A stretch of 64,000 nt of DNA, from contig QNGA01000005.1 in the NCBI GenBank assembly GCA_003298465.1, forward strand, positions 248,001 to 312,000, written 5' to 3'. The stretch's first letter is position 1, and each line of letters opens with the position of its first letter. Of this stretch, positions 37,960 through 48,014 are shown in pieces. The position numbers were made by a program, and so were the translations under genes. The notes beneath the pieces were generated by a model. That model was not told where the DNA came from. It saw only the letters and a list, made by a program, of their open reading frames with translations, and did no database searches. Origin of the DNA: a halophilic archaeon. Its GTDB lineage: Archaea; Halobacteriota; Halobacteria; Halobacteriales; Haladaptataceae.

Positions 37960-38090
37960 AATGCAGTTTCTATGACAATAGATGTATTCGACTTGTTCTA
38001 TCCGGATAGGTAGTATCTCCGTCACTTACCTTAGCCGCTTTTCGAGAACTATGCGCACTCTATTACCAAATAAAAATAATGGCTGGGGAG

Positions 38091-38771
38091 CTAGTAGTGG
38101 TCTTCGTCGACGTGCAATTTCACCCGCTCGTTGATGTGTAGTTTACTCTCCGTTTTCGCGGCTATGTCGACCTTCTCTTTGAAATCCACGTCGACGGACT
38201 TCACGGGCTGAATCTGACCCCGAATCTCTCCCGGTGGATTCTGCTCGGTGTGAACGTTCACGTAGGTGCTACCAGCGCGCATCGCCTCGACAAGGTTGCT
38301 CAGCGACTTACCAGCAAGCGGTCCAACAAGATCTTCTGCCGTAATCGTTCCAGTCGCTAACACCCCATTTTCGGTTACACCCTGCTCAAGTGCGCTCGAG
38401 AACTCTCCCTCCTTGTTTTTCTTCCCAAATAGGAAGGCTACTATCGGTCCATTTTCGCCTTTCTGGCCCAGATGAATGTGGGCCTGAGTGACGTTCTTGA
38501 TCGTAGCGACTAAGAGCGCATAGTGGATGTGGGGTCCGTCCCCATGGTCGGAAAGTTTAAACACAGCTGCACCTTGCCCGCTGGTCTCCACCGGCGGAAC
38601 TTCCTGCGCGCCGCTCAATTTACCGGCACTGAAGACAGTTCGTTTCTTCTTGCGTTTCTTCTCGCCACAGTTTGTCTCGTGCGCGCCAGCTGACTGAGTA
38701 CCGACGCTGAGACCGGCTATCGTTCCACCGCCGACGACTTTGAGGGCAGTCCGTCGTGAGTTATCTACCAT
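38091..38771 (-). CDS. Tat-exported CHRD-domain protein
   Basis: I place the start at ATG 38771 because the protein then begins MVDNSRRTALKVVGGGTIAG, a proper Tat signal; the open frame runs 35 codons further upstream without one. The product is 226 residues. A CHRD domain spans about 55-170 (SAGKLSGAQEVPPVETSGQG, HIHYALLVATIKNVTQAHIH, NPPGEIRGQIQP). The tail is rich in Lys, Asp and His and ends KLHVDEDHY. CHRD domains are beta-sandwiches found in chordin and in many bacterial secreted proteins, with unclear function. It is immediately downstream of the giant multicopper oxidase on the same strand, about 200 bases apart. Confidence 0.82.
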   Translation of the reverse strand: MVDNSRRTALKVVGGGTIAGLSVGTQSAGAHETNCGEKKRKKKRTVFSAGKLSGAQEVPPVETSGQGAAVFKLSDHGDGPHIHYALLVATIKNVTQAHIHLGQKGENGPIVAFLFGKKNKEGEFSSALEQGVTENGVLATGTITAEDLVGPLAGKSLSNLVEAMRAGSTYVNVHTEQNPPGEIRGQIQPVKSVDVDFKEKVDIAAKTESKLHINERVKLHVDEDHY

Positions 38772-38877
38772 GGTATCACCGCTGCTGAATCCACTGTGAA
38801 AATACATTGTTCTACGCCGAGTGAGGTGAGCCGTCTCTGAGTACGACCGAACTACGAAAACGTAGTCCTCATCCACA

Positions 38878-38917
38878 TTGACATCCTCCCCGCCCTAAAG
38901 AGCGGGGCTTTCTCCTC
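38878..38917 (-). repeat. Solo right end of IS1341-type element
   Basis: TTGACATCCTCCCCGCCCTAAAGAGCGGGGCTT has the full hairpin and terminus but no tnpB sequence behind it. It lies between the oxidase and CHRD genes and may disturb read-through between them. Confidence 0.65.
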
Positions 38918-38979
38918 ACATTTCTGCAATACTCCTCCAGAAGATAACACGGAAAGTGACGAAGAAAGGAACTACCGCG

Positions 38980-41900
38980 TTAGAGGTCCTTTTTGACTGC
39001 TGCGTCGGCGAGCCGCACAGTGTTGGCGAGCGATTTCTTCCCGTGAGTGACCTGGGACCGGGGGATCACGTATCGCGTCGACTCTGACTCGACGACGATG
39101 GCAGCCGTGCCGTTGTGGTCGGTGATCTTGACCGTCTTGCCGGCACGATCGCCAGCCTTCGTCCCGATAAGCTGGACGTCAGCTCCGGTCAAATCCGTGA
39201 TCTGACTAGGCTTGACCGGTCCGGTGAACAGGTAGGCTGCGCCCGCCTCGGTGGTCTCGCAGGCGCTCCATGGCACGCCAATCAGGATGTCACGCGTGCC
39301 GTCACCCGTGAAGTCGCCGCGTGCGACTTGCCAACCAGGACGGTCTTCGATCGGCGTCTTACAGCGATCCGGGAGTGGTTGGACAGGCTTGCAGAAGTCC
39401 TTCTGCTTATCGCCGACCCGGAAGAAGCCCCACTCGCCACCTTCAAGTTTGAACTTCTCCCGGGTCTCCTGGTAGATGAAGTCGCCGGTGCTCTCGGCCA
39501 AACCACCAGCACCGCCCTTGGGTTCTACGACATCGTTTTTAGTGACGCTAGTCCGGTCGTCAACGCCGACGTCCTTGGACGCCTCAACGTTTCTGAGACG
39601 GTTCCACTGGTGGGCCGCAAGGTGGAACACGAGCCCATCAGCCTTGTCGGCGGTCTTGTGGACATTCATCCTAATCGGATCGCCGAGCAATGCACGGGGG
39701 ATCGGTGTCACGGGATCGCCGTGCTCGTCCGAGTCGTATACGTCCCATGGATCAGGATTCTCGTCGAATCGCCGGGAGAACGGCTCTGACCGATAGTTGA
39801 CTGCAGGGAATCCCTGGTCCTCGGGATCGCCGAGCTGGTTGCACGGTGCGTCGGGGTCGAACTCCTCAGGGTCGTCGCCCGGCGGGACGACGCAGTCGTC
39901 TGGATCATTCTTATTGACGATGTACTGCCCGTCGGCGAATGCAAGTGCGAAGCTGCGGTAGTCGGGGCCGTCAGGAACCTTCGCTATCACCGAATCGCTA
40001 CGACCCTGCGGTGCAGGCTCGCCCGTGGTCGGGTCGAGGTATTTGACGCCTTTCTCTCCGACTATAAGGCGGCCGTAGGCGCCATGGTGGCGGTTGCTCC
40101 GGATATCCGCGTGGTCATGGAAGACGCCAACCCCAGTGTCGCCGTCGGCATACCACCGGTAGGTGATGTTCTCGCCCGGTCCGATCGTCTGATCCCAGTT
40201 GAACCCAATGGTCGCCCCGTTTGATGCAAGTACATTGTACTGCACTGATTCGGCATGAAGCGAGATACGATCGGAGCGTTTCCACTCTTGATCGGGGCCC
40301 TGCATCTCGGGATGTGGATGATCCTCATCGATCGCGTCGAAGTCGATATCATGGGTTAGTGTGACCTCAATACAGTCACCATCGTTCGCGCGCAACGCGA
40401 GGGGTGTGAGCGGCAGGTCGCCGTTTCTGATAGCGTCGACGTCGTCGTCCAGTGCATACGCGATTCCATACGGGTCGTGGTCGCCGTACTCGTTGTACTT
40501 GATCTCCGTGTCGAACGCCGAGACGTCGAACTGCTTAAGTGGAGCATCGTCGGGACACGGATCGCCTGGTGTCGGCGCTTTCGGTGGCGGACTGCACTTG
40601 ATGGCATCGTTCTGGCGAGCATCCTTGTCCGACGGGAACTTCCGAGAGTCATTCTTGCCGTAGAGAAGCCGGGCCAGTTGACCGCGCTTGCTCCAGTCGA
40701 AATCACTCCACGGCGCAGGATGGCCCATCTTCTTCAACTCCTTCTGGGAGATCGACCCTTTAGGCGCACCACGGTCTGGGAGCGGTTCAAGGTGGTTTAC
40801 CTTCTTGCCGATTTCGCGGTACAGCCCCCACATGCCGTCCCAGAGGTCGTCGACCACCTCTGACCCGTACATGTAGTCCTTAATAGGGAGGCCAGATGGG
40901 TTCTCCTCGAGCGCCTCGAAGACATCACCATTCTCGGCGAACTCCTCCTCCGGATCAAGATCCAGCGTGTACGCTTCGGACGTGCCGATGATCTGGGTAG
41001 TGGCGTCCTGGGGGTCTACCCCAACAGTCGGGAACTGACGACCGTGGACGGCAAAGTTGTGCTGTTCCTCCCAGGCAGCCTGCCAGAGACGGAACCGAAC
41101 CGGATCGCCCTCGTAGGCCTCGAACACCGGGGTCGCGGGGTCACCGTGAACATACGAGGAATGGACGTAGGCGGGGTCCGCGTCGTCACGATGATAGTAC
41201 GGTTCGTTGCGGTAGTTGAGCGCCATCACCCCCGCGTTCTCGTTGTGCTCTTTCTGCGGGTTGACGAGTTCACCGTCGCGGTCGAGGAGTTGCGCGAAGT
41301 CCTGATAGGCGACGCAGAACTCCCGGTAGTCAGTCCCGTTGGGGTCCTCGATGATGGCCTGCGTCCCGCTCTGGATGGGATCGCCACTGTAGGGGTCAAG
41401 CCACTTCGAGTTCGGCGGTTCGATTACGAGGGAGGCGAACGAGCCGTGCATCACGTCGTCGATGCCGGTGATGTGGTCGTGGAAGAAGATGGTCCCCTCC
41501 TCGTCGGGGTACCAGCGGTAGTGCATCTCCTTGTCCGGCTGGCAGTCCTGTCGGTAGTTGAATCCAGTTGCGAGCGAGTCGGACCCGAGTATGTCGTAGG
41601 AGACGAAGTGGATGTGGTTGGATTTCCCGCCTGCCTGGATGGGAACATTCTCCGCACCAATATCTTTGTCCTCCGGATTTTCGGGGAATCGATCCCCAGG
41701 GATTGCGGCGATGTTCTCCTCGGTGACTTCGTTCTTGAAGGTGATTTCGACGCAATCGCCCACGTTCGCGCGGATAACCAGCGGCTCAGGGTTCATCTTC
41801 CCCTCTCGCACTAGGTCAGCGTGCTCTTCGAGCACGTAGACGAGGCCGTTGGGGTCGTGGTCCCCGGCGTCATTGTAGACGATGTCCGCCGGGAGGGCGA

Positions 41901-43698
41901 CGATGGTGTACTCCCGTTTCTCACCCTCGAACGCCGGCTCATACTCTTCGATGTCCGGATCGCAGGGGTCCGAGTACGGCGCGCCGGGCTTGATCTCGCC
42001 TTTTCGAGTGAGCGCCGTCTCCTCGTCGGGCTCTGGGTTGCGGAAGTCGTCGAGTCCGGCGGCCCCGTACGGCGGGAACGGCGGCGCCTCGCCGAACTCG
42101 CCGGGGATGAACTCGGGATAACCGGGAATTTTGCTATCCTTGGGGAGTGGCGGGTTGTTGTTCGGGAGCTTCTTCAATCCCTTGCGCTCTTTGTCGAGGA
42201 CGCGCATCATTCCCCACATCCCCTCGCCGTAGTGAGGGAAGAGGTGGCAGTGGAACAGGACATCGCCAGTGGATTCGTGTGCCCCGCCAGCGCCGACCTC
42301 GAACGCCTCTTCGAACGTCATCTCCGGGCGGATCGAGGTGAAGTCATTGATGGCTGCGTTGGGCGTTCCGAACGCGGTGGTGAGCGGGGCTTCGTACGTC
42401 GCGCCGAGGCCGATGGTCTGGGAGTCGATGGTGTCCGAGCTGTCTAAAGCGGGAACCTCCTTCCAGCGGTGACCGTGGAGGTGGTGGACGTGGTTTTCCT
42501 CGACCGAGGCTCCCACCGGGATGGCCATCACGGGGTCGCCGACGTACATTGGATAGACGTTGTCGCCGCCGCCGGGGTCGCCGTGGAGCCACGAGCTGTA
42601 GAACGCTTCTCGCAGTTCTTCGATATCGGGGTCGTCGATGTCCAGCTCAGGAATGCGATTCCCAGTCGGATCAGCCCGGTAGTTAATAGCGTGAACCGGC
42701 TGCTTTTCGTCGCTGTTCGGGTAGGTGAGTTCACCTCCGTCCGCAGTCTTAATTCCTTCTGGGGTATGGTAGTGGAGGAGGAATTGCCGGTAGCTCATGC
42801 CGGGTTCCAGGCCGGCGTCCTTCGCTTCTTGGGAGATCGTCTTGGGGTGATGGATGTCGGCCTGCACCCGGCCTTGCGTTTCTTTGCCAGTATATGGGTC
42901 AGTCCAAGTTGTCCCCTTGGGATGAACGACGACAGACCCGAACAAGCCCCGCGCGAGCAGGTTTACCTCCTGGGGATCTTCTTCACTGCTGAAGTACGAC
43001 TGGTTAGCGCCATCAAGGAAGAAATGGCCGCCGAACTCGCTTGCATGCCACCGATAGGTGATGCTTTCGCCGGGCGGCACGACCGTGTCGGGGTTCTGGC
43101 CGACTTCCATCCCGTCGCTCTCTTTGACGTCGTACGGCAAGGCTGTCTGGTGCATTGAAGCACAGCGGTCGAGATCGTTGTGGAACTTGATCTCGATGAT
43201 GTCACCCTTGTTCGCGCGGAGCGTCAGCGGCTGGATGAGACGAGTATCGCACTCCGTGCGCTTGTCCTTCGGAACGTCGTCGCAGAAGAACTCCTCATCA
43301 GATCTATGGCTAGTGTTCTTCTTATCCTTGTTATCTTCGAAGACAACGTTGTTCCCACAGGGAACCTTGCCTGAAACCTCTCGGATTTCGTCGAGATCTT
43401 CTTCAAGGGCGTACATAACGCCGACGGGCTGGTGGAGACCGTAGCGGTTGTAGACGATGTCAACGTCAATCGCGTGGACGTCGAAGTGTCTCACCTTACC
43501 GCCGTCATCCGGTTCGTCGGGGACCTTCCCCTGGTTTTCGGCTGGACCACCAGGGAGACTGTCACCACCAGGGAAGGATGCCCCTGCAGCGAGCGTGCCA
43601 CCCGCAGCGAGGAACGACCGTCGCGACGTTGTCAGGTCATCATCAGCTTGATTCTCGGTCAATGCCTCTTGGTTCTCGGTCGGGTCATGGGTATCCAT
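38980..43698 (-). CDS. Giant Tat-exported three-unit multicopper oxidase with FG-GAP end
   Basis: The product is 1572 residues. Tat signal: TSRRSFLAAGGTLAAGASF (about 24-42). Three related two-cupredoxin units follow (about 65-520, 595-1010 and 1085-1460), each opening with a VDIVYN/ADIVYN/TEIKYN plus GVMYALEEDL-type pattern. Unit 1 holds HHLHGHRW and the Cys segment FHCHLFPHYGEGMWG. Unit 2 holds HIHFVSYD and FFHDHITG. Unit 3 has a partial set (VFHDHADIRSNRHH). This split of copper segments is as in six-domain ceruloplasmin/MnxG-type enzymes. An FG-GAP-like repeat (RGDFTGDGTRDILIGVPWS) lies near 1470. It is a surface oxidase of metals or organics; manganese oxidation is one option. Confidence 0.85.
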   Translation of the reverse strand: MDTHDPTENQEALTENQADDDLTTSRRSFLAAGGTLAAGASFPGGDSLPGGPAENQGKVPDEPDDGGKVRHFDVHAIDVDIVYNRYGLHQPVGVMYALEEDLDEIREVSGKVPCGNNVVFEDNKDKKNTSHRSDEEFFCDDVPKDKRTECDTRLIQPLTLRANKGDIIEIKFHNDLDRCASMHQTALPYDVKESDGMEVGQNPDTVVPPGESITYRWHASEFGGHFFLDGANQSYFSSEEDPQEVNLLARGLFGSVVVHPKGTTWTDPYTGKETQGRVQADIHHPKTISQEAKDAGLEPGMSYRQFLLHYHTPEGIKTADGGELTYPNSDEKQPVHAINYRADPTGNRIPELDIDDPDIEELREAFYSSWLHGDPGGGDNVYPMYVGDPVMAIPVGASVEENHVHHLHGHRWKEVPALDSSDTIDSQTIGLGATYEAPLTTAFGTPNAAINDFTSIRPEMTFEEAFEVGAGGAHESTGDVLFHCHLFPHYGEGMWGMMRVLDKERKGLKKLPNNNPPLPKDSKIPGYPEFIPGEFGEAPPFPPYGAAGLDDFRNPEPDEETALTRKGEIKPGAPYSDPCDPDIEEYEPAFEGEKREYTIVALPADIVYNDAGDHDPNGLVYVLEEHADLVREGKMNPEPLVIRANVGDCVEITFKNEVTEENIAAIPGDRFPENPEDKDIGAENVPIQAGGKSNHIHFVSYDILGSDSLATGFNYRQDCQPDKEMHYRWYPDEEGTIFFHDHITGIDDVMHGSFASLVIEPPNSKWLDPYSGDPIQSGTQAIIEDPNGTDYREFCVAYQDFAQLLDRDGELVNPQKEHNENAGVMALNYRNEPYYHRDDADPAYVHSSYVHGDPATPVFEAYEGDPVRFRLWQAAWEEQHNFAVHGRQFPTVGVDPQDATTQIIGTSEAYTLDLDPEEEFAENGDVFEALEENPSGLPIKDYMYGSEVVDDLWDGMWGLYREIGKKVNHLEPLPDRGAPKGSISQKELKKMGHPAPWSDFDWSKRGQLARLLYGKNDSRKFPSDKDARQNDAIKCSPPPKAPTPGDPCPDDAPLKQFDVSAFDTEIKYNEYGDHDPYGIAYALDDDVDAIRNGDLPLTPLALRANDGDCIEVTLTHDIDFDAIDEDHPHPEMQGPDQEWKRSDRISLHAESVQYNVLASNGATIGFNWDQTIGPGENITYRWYADGDTGVGVFHDHADIRSNRHHGAYGRLIVGEKGVKYLDPTTGEPAPQGRSDSVIAKVPDGPDYRSFALAFADGQYIVNKNDPDDCVVPPGDDPEEFDPDAPCNQLGDPEDQGFPAVNYRSEPFSRRFDENPDPWDVYDSDEHGDPVTPIPRALLGDPIRMNVHKTADKADGLVFHLAAHQWNRLRNVEASKDVGVDDRTSVTKNDVVEPKGGAGGLAESTGDFIYQETREKFKLEGGEWGFFRVGDKQKDFCKPVQPLPDRCKTPIEDRPGWQVARGDFTGDGTRDILIGVPWSACETTEAGAAYLFTGPVKPSQITDLTGADVQLIGTKAGDRAGKTVKITDHNGTAAIVVESESTRYVIPRSQVTHGKKSLANTVRLADAAVKKDL

Positions 43699-44078
43699 GG
43701 CCTATTCCCCCTAAGCCCGGGATATACCATTGTTATAGAGGTGCTGAATCAATAGCAAATAACCCTTCAGCATTGTAAGATTACCCTACTACTCTAATAG
43801 AAGGCTCAAAATCAAGAGTCAATACGGAAGCTTTCTCTCGAAATCACCGGCTTCAGTAGTGAATTCGACGGTGATCACCGCTTAACTTACTACCAGAATG
43901 GTCTCTATTTCGGGAAATGGACCTTAACATTTTGACATCTGAGTCTGTACTAGCGCCATGATAGCAGGAGTCGTCGACATACAGTAGTGACGATAGCAAG
44001 TATTGGGAATATATCACTAAGCAGGAGATTTAATCCTCTGCATCACTGGACATAAGCCTACCAAACTACAATACAAAT
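43699..44078. other. Divergent intergenic region
   Basis: This region separates the giant oxidase (minus) from the CHAT-like gene (plus). It is AT-rich near both starts and should hold both promoters. I see no further gene or strong repeat. Confidence 0.4.
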
Positions 44079-46184
44079 ATGATGGAGTTCACTACACTCG
44101 ATAGGGATTCTGGTCTTATCATCTACGACCCGATCGAGAATGCTCAATTTGAACTTTCTACTCTCGATTCCATTACATTAGACTCGGCTCCAGCTGATGA
44201 CTTTTATTTCCCCGTCGATACTGCTGTTTTGTTCGAGGCAACAGCAATTGAGATCCCTAAACGTGTCCCACTTTTCGTACGAACACAAGACGGCGCGATG
44301 GTCACTGACGTAGAGACGACCGATGTGTCGTCTGTGCCATCGGATGAGTACTTGCTCGAATTGATGAGTACGCCGATGAAACTCTATATCGCCGTTGAGA
44401 GCGCGCTTACGTTCAATCCAGGTGAATCGTCACTCACGGTGACATTTGAGGATTCCTGTCCTATTCGCGTCGGTGCACGGTCATTCCATGATCGCCCCGC
44501 TGGAACGATTACAGTCACTGACGATATCGATGATGCGATGGCTGCCGTCTCACTGTTTGGGTCAGCGTTGAAAACGACGTCCTGTGAGCGGTCGTTTCCC
44601 ACCCTGCGTGGCCATCCACCGCTCGTCGAGCGCGGCGAAACATTCGCTGTGCCAGACGGTATTGAGACTCCTGAGACTGGTATCGACCTCGTGATTCCAC
44701 CTGAATGGGAGTCGCTCATGCCAGTGGCGTCCCTGGCATATTATCTCGGTGCAAACGTGGTCGCCGGGAGTGACCCGCGACTGGTCGCAGGTGAGTTCGA
44801 ACACACGCTTGACGGGCAGGATGGTTATGTTGCGACGGTCAACCGCACACTGCAACAGGTATTTTTCCTTGATTGTCTCACTCGGACTGAAGGCTACTAT
44901 CCGGTTGAGCTGTACGAGCGAACGCAGGTTGAACAGTCTCTCTCCTTCGATTTTGCCGATCTGTACAATCGGCCACTCGCTGAGCAGATTCCAGCATATC
45001 TCTCAGTGCCGTTCGAGACACTGGAATCATCCATATTGGACTGGCATCTGACGACCGATGTTTTGCCGTCCGTTGAGACGCTTCCAGCGTTGCCGTATCT
45101 TGCCGACGATCTCTCGCTGTTGCGGATACCGCAGAATTTGACGACTACGTCATCCACACCGATGCCGGAGGCAATTGAGGAATTCACGCGGACACGTGCG
45201 GCTGCGATGGGGGATTTCACGCGAAGTACGACCAATTTCACGCGTGACGCAGGTGGATGGGATTGGGGTGAAGACGATGAACTGTTTCAATTGGATTCCG
45301 TTGAGACAGTCGAACATGCATGGGTCGGTAACGGCTATCCGATCGGCGCGAACAAGATTACACTTGACTCACTGCGCCGCCGTAACGACGCATCACCACC
45401 GGACGAGTCAGTGTTGACTGTCCACGTTGTCTGTAATGACCCTGAGATGGCTGAAGAGAATATCGTGAGTGAGTTCTATGGCTTGCATGATTTCGTTACG
45501 TATGACGTGTCGGTCCACGAGGAAATAACAACTGATGAACTTGCCGTGTTGTTCGAATCATCGGCTGATTTTCTCCACTATATTGGCCATGTTAATGAAG
45601 ATGGGTTCCAGTGTGTCGATGGATATCTTCACGCTGAATCGCTTGATTCGGTGGATGTTGATGCGTTCGTTCTTAATGCGTGTCACTCCTATAAGCAGGG
45701 CAAACTTCTTGTTGAAAAGGGGAGCAGGGGTGGTGTTGTCACGCTTTCAGAGGTAATCAATACGTCAGCGACGAGAGTCGGTCGTGCACTTGCACGGCTC
45801 CTAAATGCAGGGTTTTCGCTTCGTTCCGCACTTGCGATCGCGAAAGACGAAGTGTTGGTCGCAATTGAATATATTACGCTTGGCGACGGTGGGCTCACGC
45901 TTTGTCAGAGTGAAAATGGCACTCCAATGTTGTATCAAGTCCGGCCTGAGAGTGACAAGTATCTTCTGGAGCCGTTTGCGTTTCCAGTGTCGAATCATGG
46001 GATTGGGACCATAATGAATCCGAAGGTGGGTTCCACCTCACTTCACTATCTTGCCTCCGGTTCACTCAATGTCTTTTCTCTTTCTGAGTCAGAACTCATG
46101 AGCATGGTGGACTCTGGATTACTGCCTCTAAAAGTAGGGACTGAATTGTACTGGGGGGATGAACCACTTACCTCTCTTTTATGA
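44079..46184 (+). CDS. CHAT/caspase-like protease-fold protein
   Basis: The product is 701 residues, soluble (ATG ATG start, either codon). Residues of about 425-640 form a caspase-like CHAT-type domain. The His of LHYIGHVNEDG (His504) and the Cys of VLNACHSY (Cys535) are the expected catalytic dyad, followed by a helix typical of the fold (SEVINTSATRVGRALARLLN). The N-terminal 420 residues are beta-rich and unassigned. CHAT proteases act in bacterial defence and programmed responses; in haloarchaea their targets are unknown. The stop is three bases from the stop of a convergent 43-residue membrane peptide. Such pairing recurs in haloarchaea to my knowledge and may be functional. Confidence 0.7.
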   Translation: MMEFTTLDRDSGLIIYDPIENAQFELSTLDSITLDSAPADDFYFPVDTAVLFEATAIEIPKRVPLFVRTQDGAMVTDVETTDVSSVPSDEYLLELMSTPMKLYIAVESALTFNPGESSLTVTFEDSCPIRVGARSFHDRPAGTITVTDDIDDAMAAVSLFGSALKTTSCERSFPTLRGHPPLVERGETFAVPDGIETPETGIDLVIPPEWESLMPVASLAYYLGANVVAGSDPRLVAGEFEHTLDGQDGYVATVNRTLQQVFFLDCLTRTEGYYPVELYERTQVEQSLSFDFADLYNRPLAEQIPAYLSVPFETLESSILDWHLTTDVLPSVETLPALPYLADDLSLLRIPQNLTTTSSTPMPEAIEEFTRTRAAAMGDFTRSTTNFTRDAGGWDWGEDDELFQLDSVETVEHAWVGNGYPIGANKITLDSLRRRNDASPPDESVLTVHVVCNDPEMAEENIVSEFYGLHDFVTYDVSVHEEITTDELAVLFESSADFLHYIGHVNEDGFQCVDGYLHAESLDSVDVDAFVLNACHSYKQGKLLVEKGSRGGVVTLSEVINTSATRVGRALARLLNAGFSLRSALAIAKDEVLVAIEYITLGDGGLTLCQSENGTPMLYQVRPESDKYLLEPFAFPVSNHGIGTIMNPKVGSTSLHYLASGSLNVFSLSESELMSMVDSGLLPLKVGTELYWGDEPLTSLL

Positions 46185-46187
46185 TGA

Positions 46188-46319
46188 TTATGGGCCGGGG
46201 ACAGCTCCTTCTGCTGCGTATGCGCTTGCGGCCTGCGATAGAGCGAGTCCGATGGCGAACAAGATGCCGATCATTCGGGGGTTCTGTGCGAGACGTGCTT
46301 GGATTGCGTTTTCCAACAT
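46188..46319 (-). CDS. DUF7503-type 43-residue membrane peptide
   Basis: The minus strand reads MLENAIQARLAQNPRMIGIL, then FAIGLALSQAASAYAAEGAV and PGP, stop. The build is an amphipathic start, an NPRM turn, one membrane helix of about 18 residues ending in AYAAEG, and a terminal GP. This matches haloarchaeal DUF7503-like mini-proteins. It faces the CHAT-like gene tail to tail with a three-base gap. Confidence 0.75.
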   Translation of the reverse strand: MLENAIQARLAQNPRMIGILFAIGLALSQAASAYAAEGAVPGP

Positions 46320-46559
46320 ACACGACTGTATCTATTCCCTATTAATGTAAAATTTTCTTATTTATTCTAATTTGTATAATATAAAAACATCGCAATAACT
46401 AATAATAGAATTAGAAGAGCGGCTTTGAGCGGGCTTAGTAGCCCGTACTCGCCGTTTTCGTAGTCTATCATTGCCGTCCTCCCTCTTCGAGTACAACTGC
46501 GCGTTAGATAGCCACTGTTTCAGCCTGAGAGTTTCCCGCCAACAAAAGCTGTAAAGAAA

Positions 46560-47174
46560 GATGGTTTCACTTGCTCGTCGTTCAAGGGGAACAGAACAAT
46601 GGGAACAGTGAGTGTAGTGAAGGTGCTCACCGCCGTACTGGTGAGCCACGCCATGCCCATAGTTCGAAGCGGCGAATTTACGAGAGCTCCAAGATCGGGT
46701 CGTGTCTGAGCAGTTCTGGCTTGCACGTCCACGAAAGTTCTCGTCTGATTTGCCGTTTTCACAGAAGAGAAGCGACGAAGTCTCACCCGTACTGGTTAGC
46801 TATGAATAGGCGTTAAACTCCCTTTCGCAACGAGCGACTGCAGAAAGCGAGTAGGAAGGGAAGACACGTACAGTCTGTGGTCACTTTCACTGTGCGCCAT
46901 GCCCTTACTCCCGCCGCGTTCGAACGGGGTAGGAAGTCGCTCGCCACGCTTTCGACGGTGTTCAAACGCGACACAGAGCATGGATCGGCGGTGTAGCCGA
47001 GGGTCGCTCCGGTAGGAGTGGGACACTCTGACCCGCCTGTCACGGGAAATCGCCTGCGGAGCCTTGAACCGCTGTGGGACCGTTTCCTACACGTTCCGAC
47101 AAAGAAACGGGAAGCTCCGCCCTCCCGTGTTCAGGCCTCCCCGGCCCTCACGTGTTGAGGGCGGAGTAGTTCAC
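46560..47174 (+). mobile_element. Relic of IS200/IS605-type element (tnpB tail and right end)
   Basis: The stretch 46850-47174 is homologous, in inverse orientation, to 59588-59800. Shared pieces are VFKRDT, GVGHS-type and SLEPLWDRFLHV frames and the terminus GGCGGAGTAGTTCAC. Frames are broken throughout. 46320-46560 is AT-rich with no gene. Confidence 0.55.
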
Positions 47175-47184
47175 TAGGGAGTAG

Positions 47185-47730
47185 TTATTTTTCGGTATGT
47201 CGTAGGTTTGGCGGTGATCCCCGCGGAATACGTCGCCGGTAGCAGAGATACTGACCAATAGCCAAGAGACTGTATATTATTAGGATTGTCACATCTATGG
47301 AGTTCGAGAAGATTGTACGTGGGAAAATTCCAGCCAGCATACCTCCAAGAAGGAGGAGGCTCAGTACAGAAAACGTGAGATAGTACTGATTCCACGCGAT
47401 TGTCGGGCGAGAAACATCACCGAGATACCTCTCGAGATGGCGAGCGCGATGCAAGGGATGTATCGTACCGGTCTCACGGTCGTAGTCGAGGAGTCCAACC
47501 TCTTCGAGTTTCGGAATATGCGTCTGATAGAGCGAGATATAGACCCGTTTCCGTTGCTTAGTCGTTAGCCTGTCCGGTGTAGTGTCGTGTTCCCACGCCG
47601 CTACGTGGGTAGCCAAGTCAGACAGGTCAACGGCATTTCCTTCATGGAGAAGATAATAAAGTGTATAGCGCCGCCGCGGGCTCTGTAGCAACTCAAATAT
47701 CTGCTCCTGCGAGATCCCGGTGCTGGCCAT
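47185..47730 (-). CDS. DUF7344-type winged-helix protein with two membrane helices
   Basis: I place the start at ATG 47730 (MASTGISQEQIFELLQSPRR), because the family begins this way; the open frame continues upstream to 47826. The product is 181 residues. Residues 1-95 form a winged helix (RRRYTLYYLL, RKRVYISLYQTHIPKLEEVG, LLDYDRETGTIHP), the haloarchaeal DUF7344 type. Residues of about 115-160 contain two membrane helices (YYLTFSVLSLLLLGGMLAGI and VTILIIYSLLAIGQYL). It is therefore a membrane-tethered putative regulator. The soluble relative at 58853 lacks the helices. Confidence 0.8.
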   Translation of the reverse strand: MASTGISQEQIFELLQSPRRRYTLYYLLHEGNAVDLSDLATHVAAWEHDTTPDRLTTKQRKRVYISLYQTHIPKLEEVGLLDYDRETGTIHPLHRARHLERYLGDVSRPTIAWNQYYLTFSVLSLLLLGGMLAGIFPRTIFSNSIDVTILIIYSLLAIGQYLCYRRRIPRGSPPNLRHTEK

Positions 47731-48014
47731 TGGAGAGCGAGTTATCCGCAGAGCAGCGCTCCTCCCCGTTTCATATCCTAGTCTCCCGATAGGCAAAGTC
47801 CCACTCTTGCATAGACTAGATATCACCCATCTCTACTTTGTTCGCCCGAGACTACTACCAAGCAGCGTCACTTTACCGCCATAAACTGAGAGAATGGTTG
47901 TGGAGAGATTGTCGGCTCTTCCACTCACAACTATCCAACTCACTCGCTTATCAGGGGTATCCGCCTTGCAATGTAGGGGAACAAGGGGGAGGGACGTTGG
48001 AACAATGAACGGAG

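Noticed and set aside
41044..41814. 256-codon plus frame opposite the giant oxidase
   Set aside because: It is the complement of a conserved coding region, with no domain of its own.
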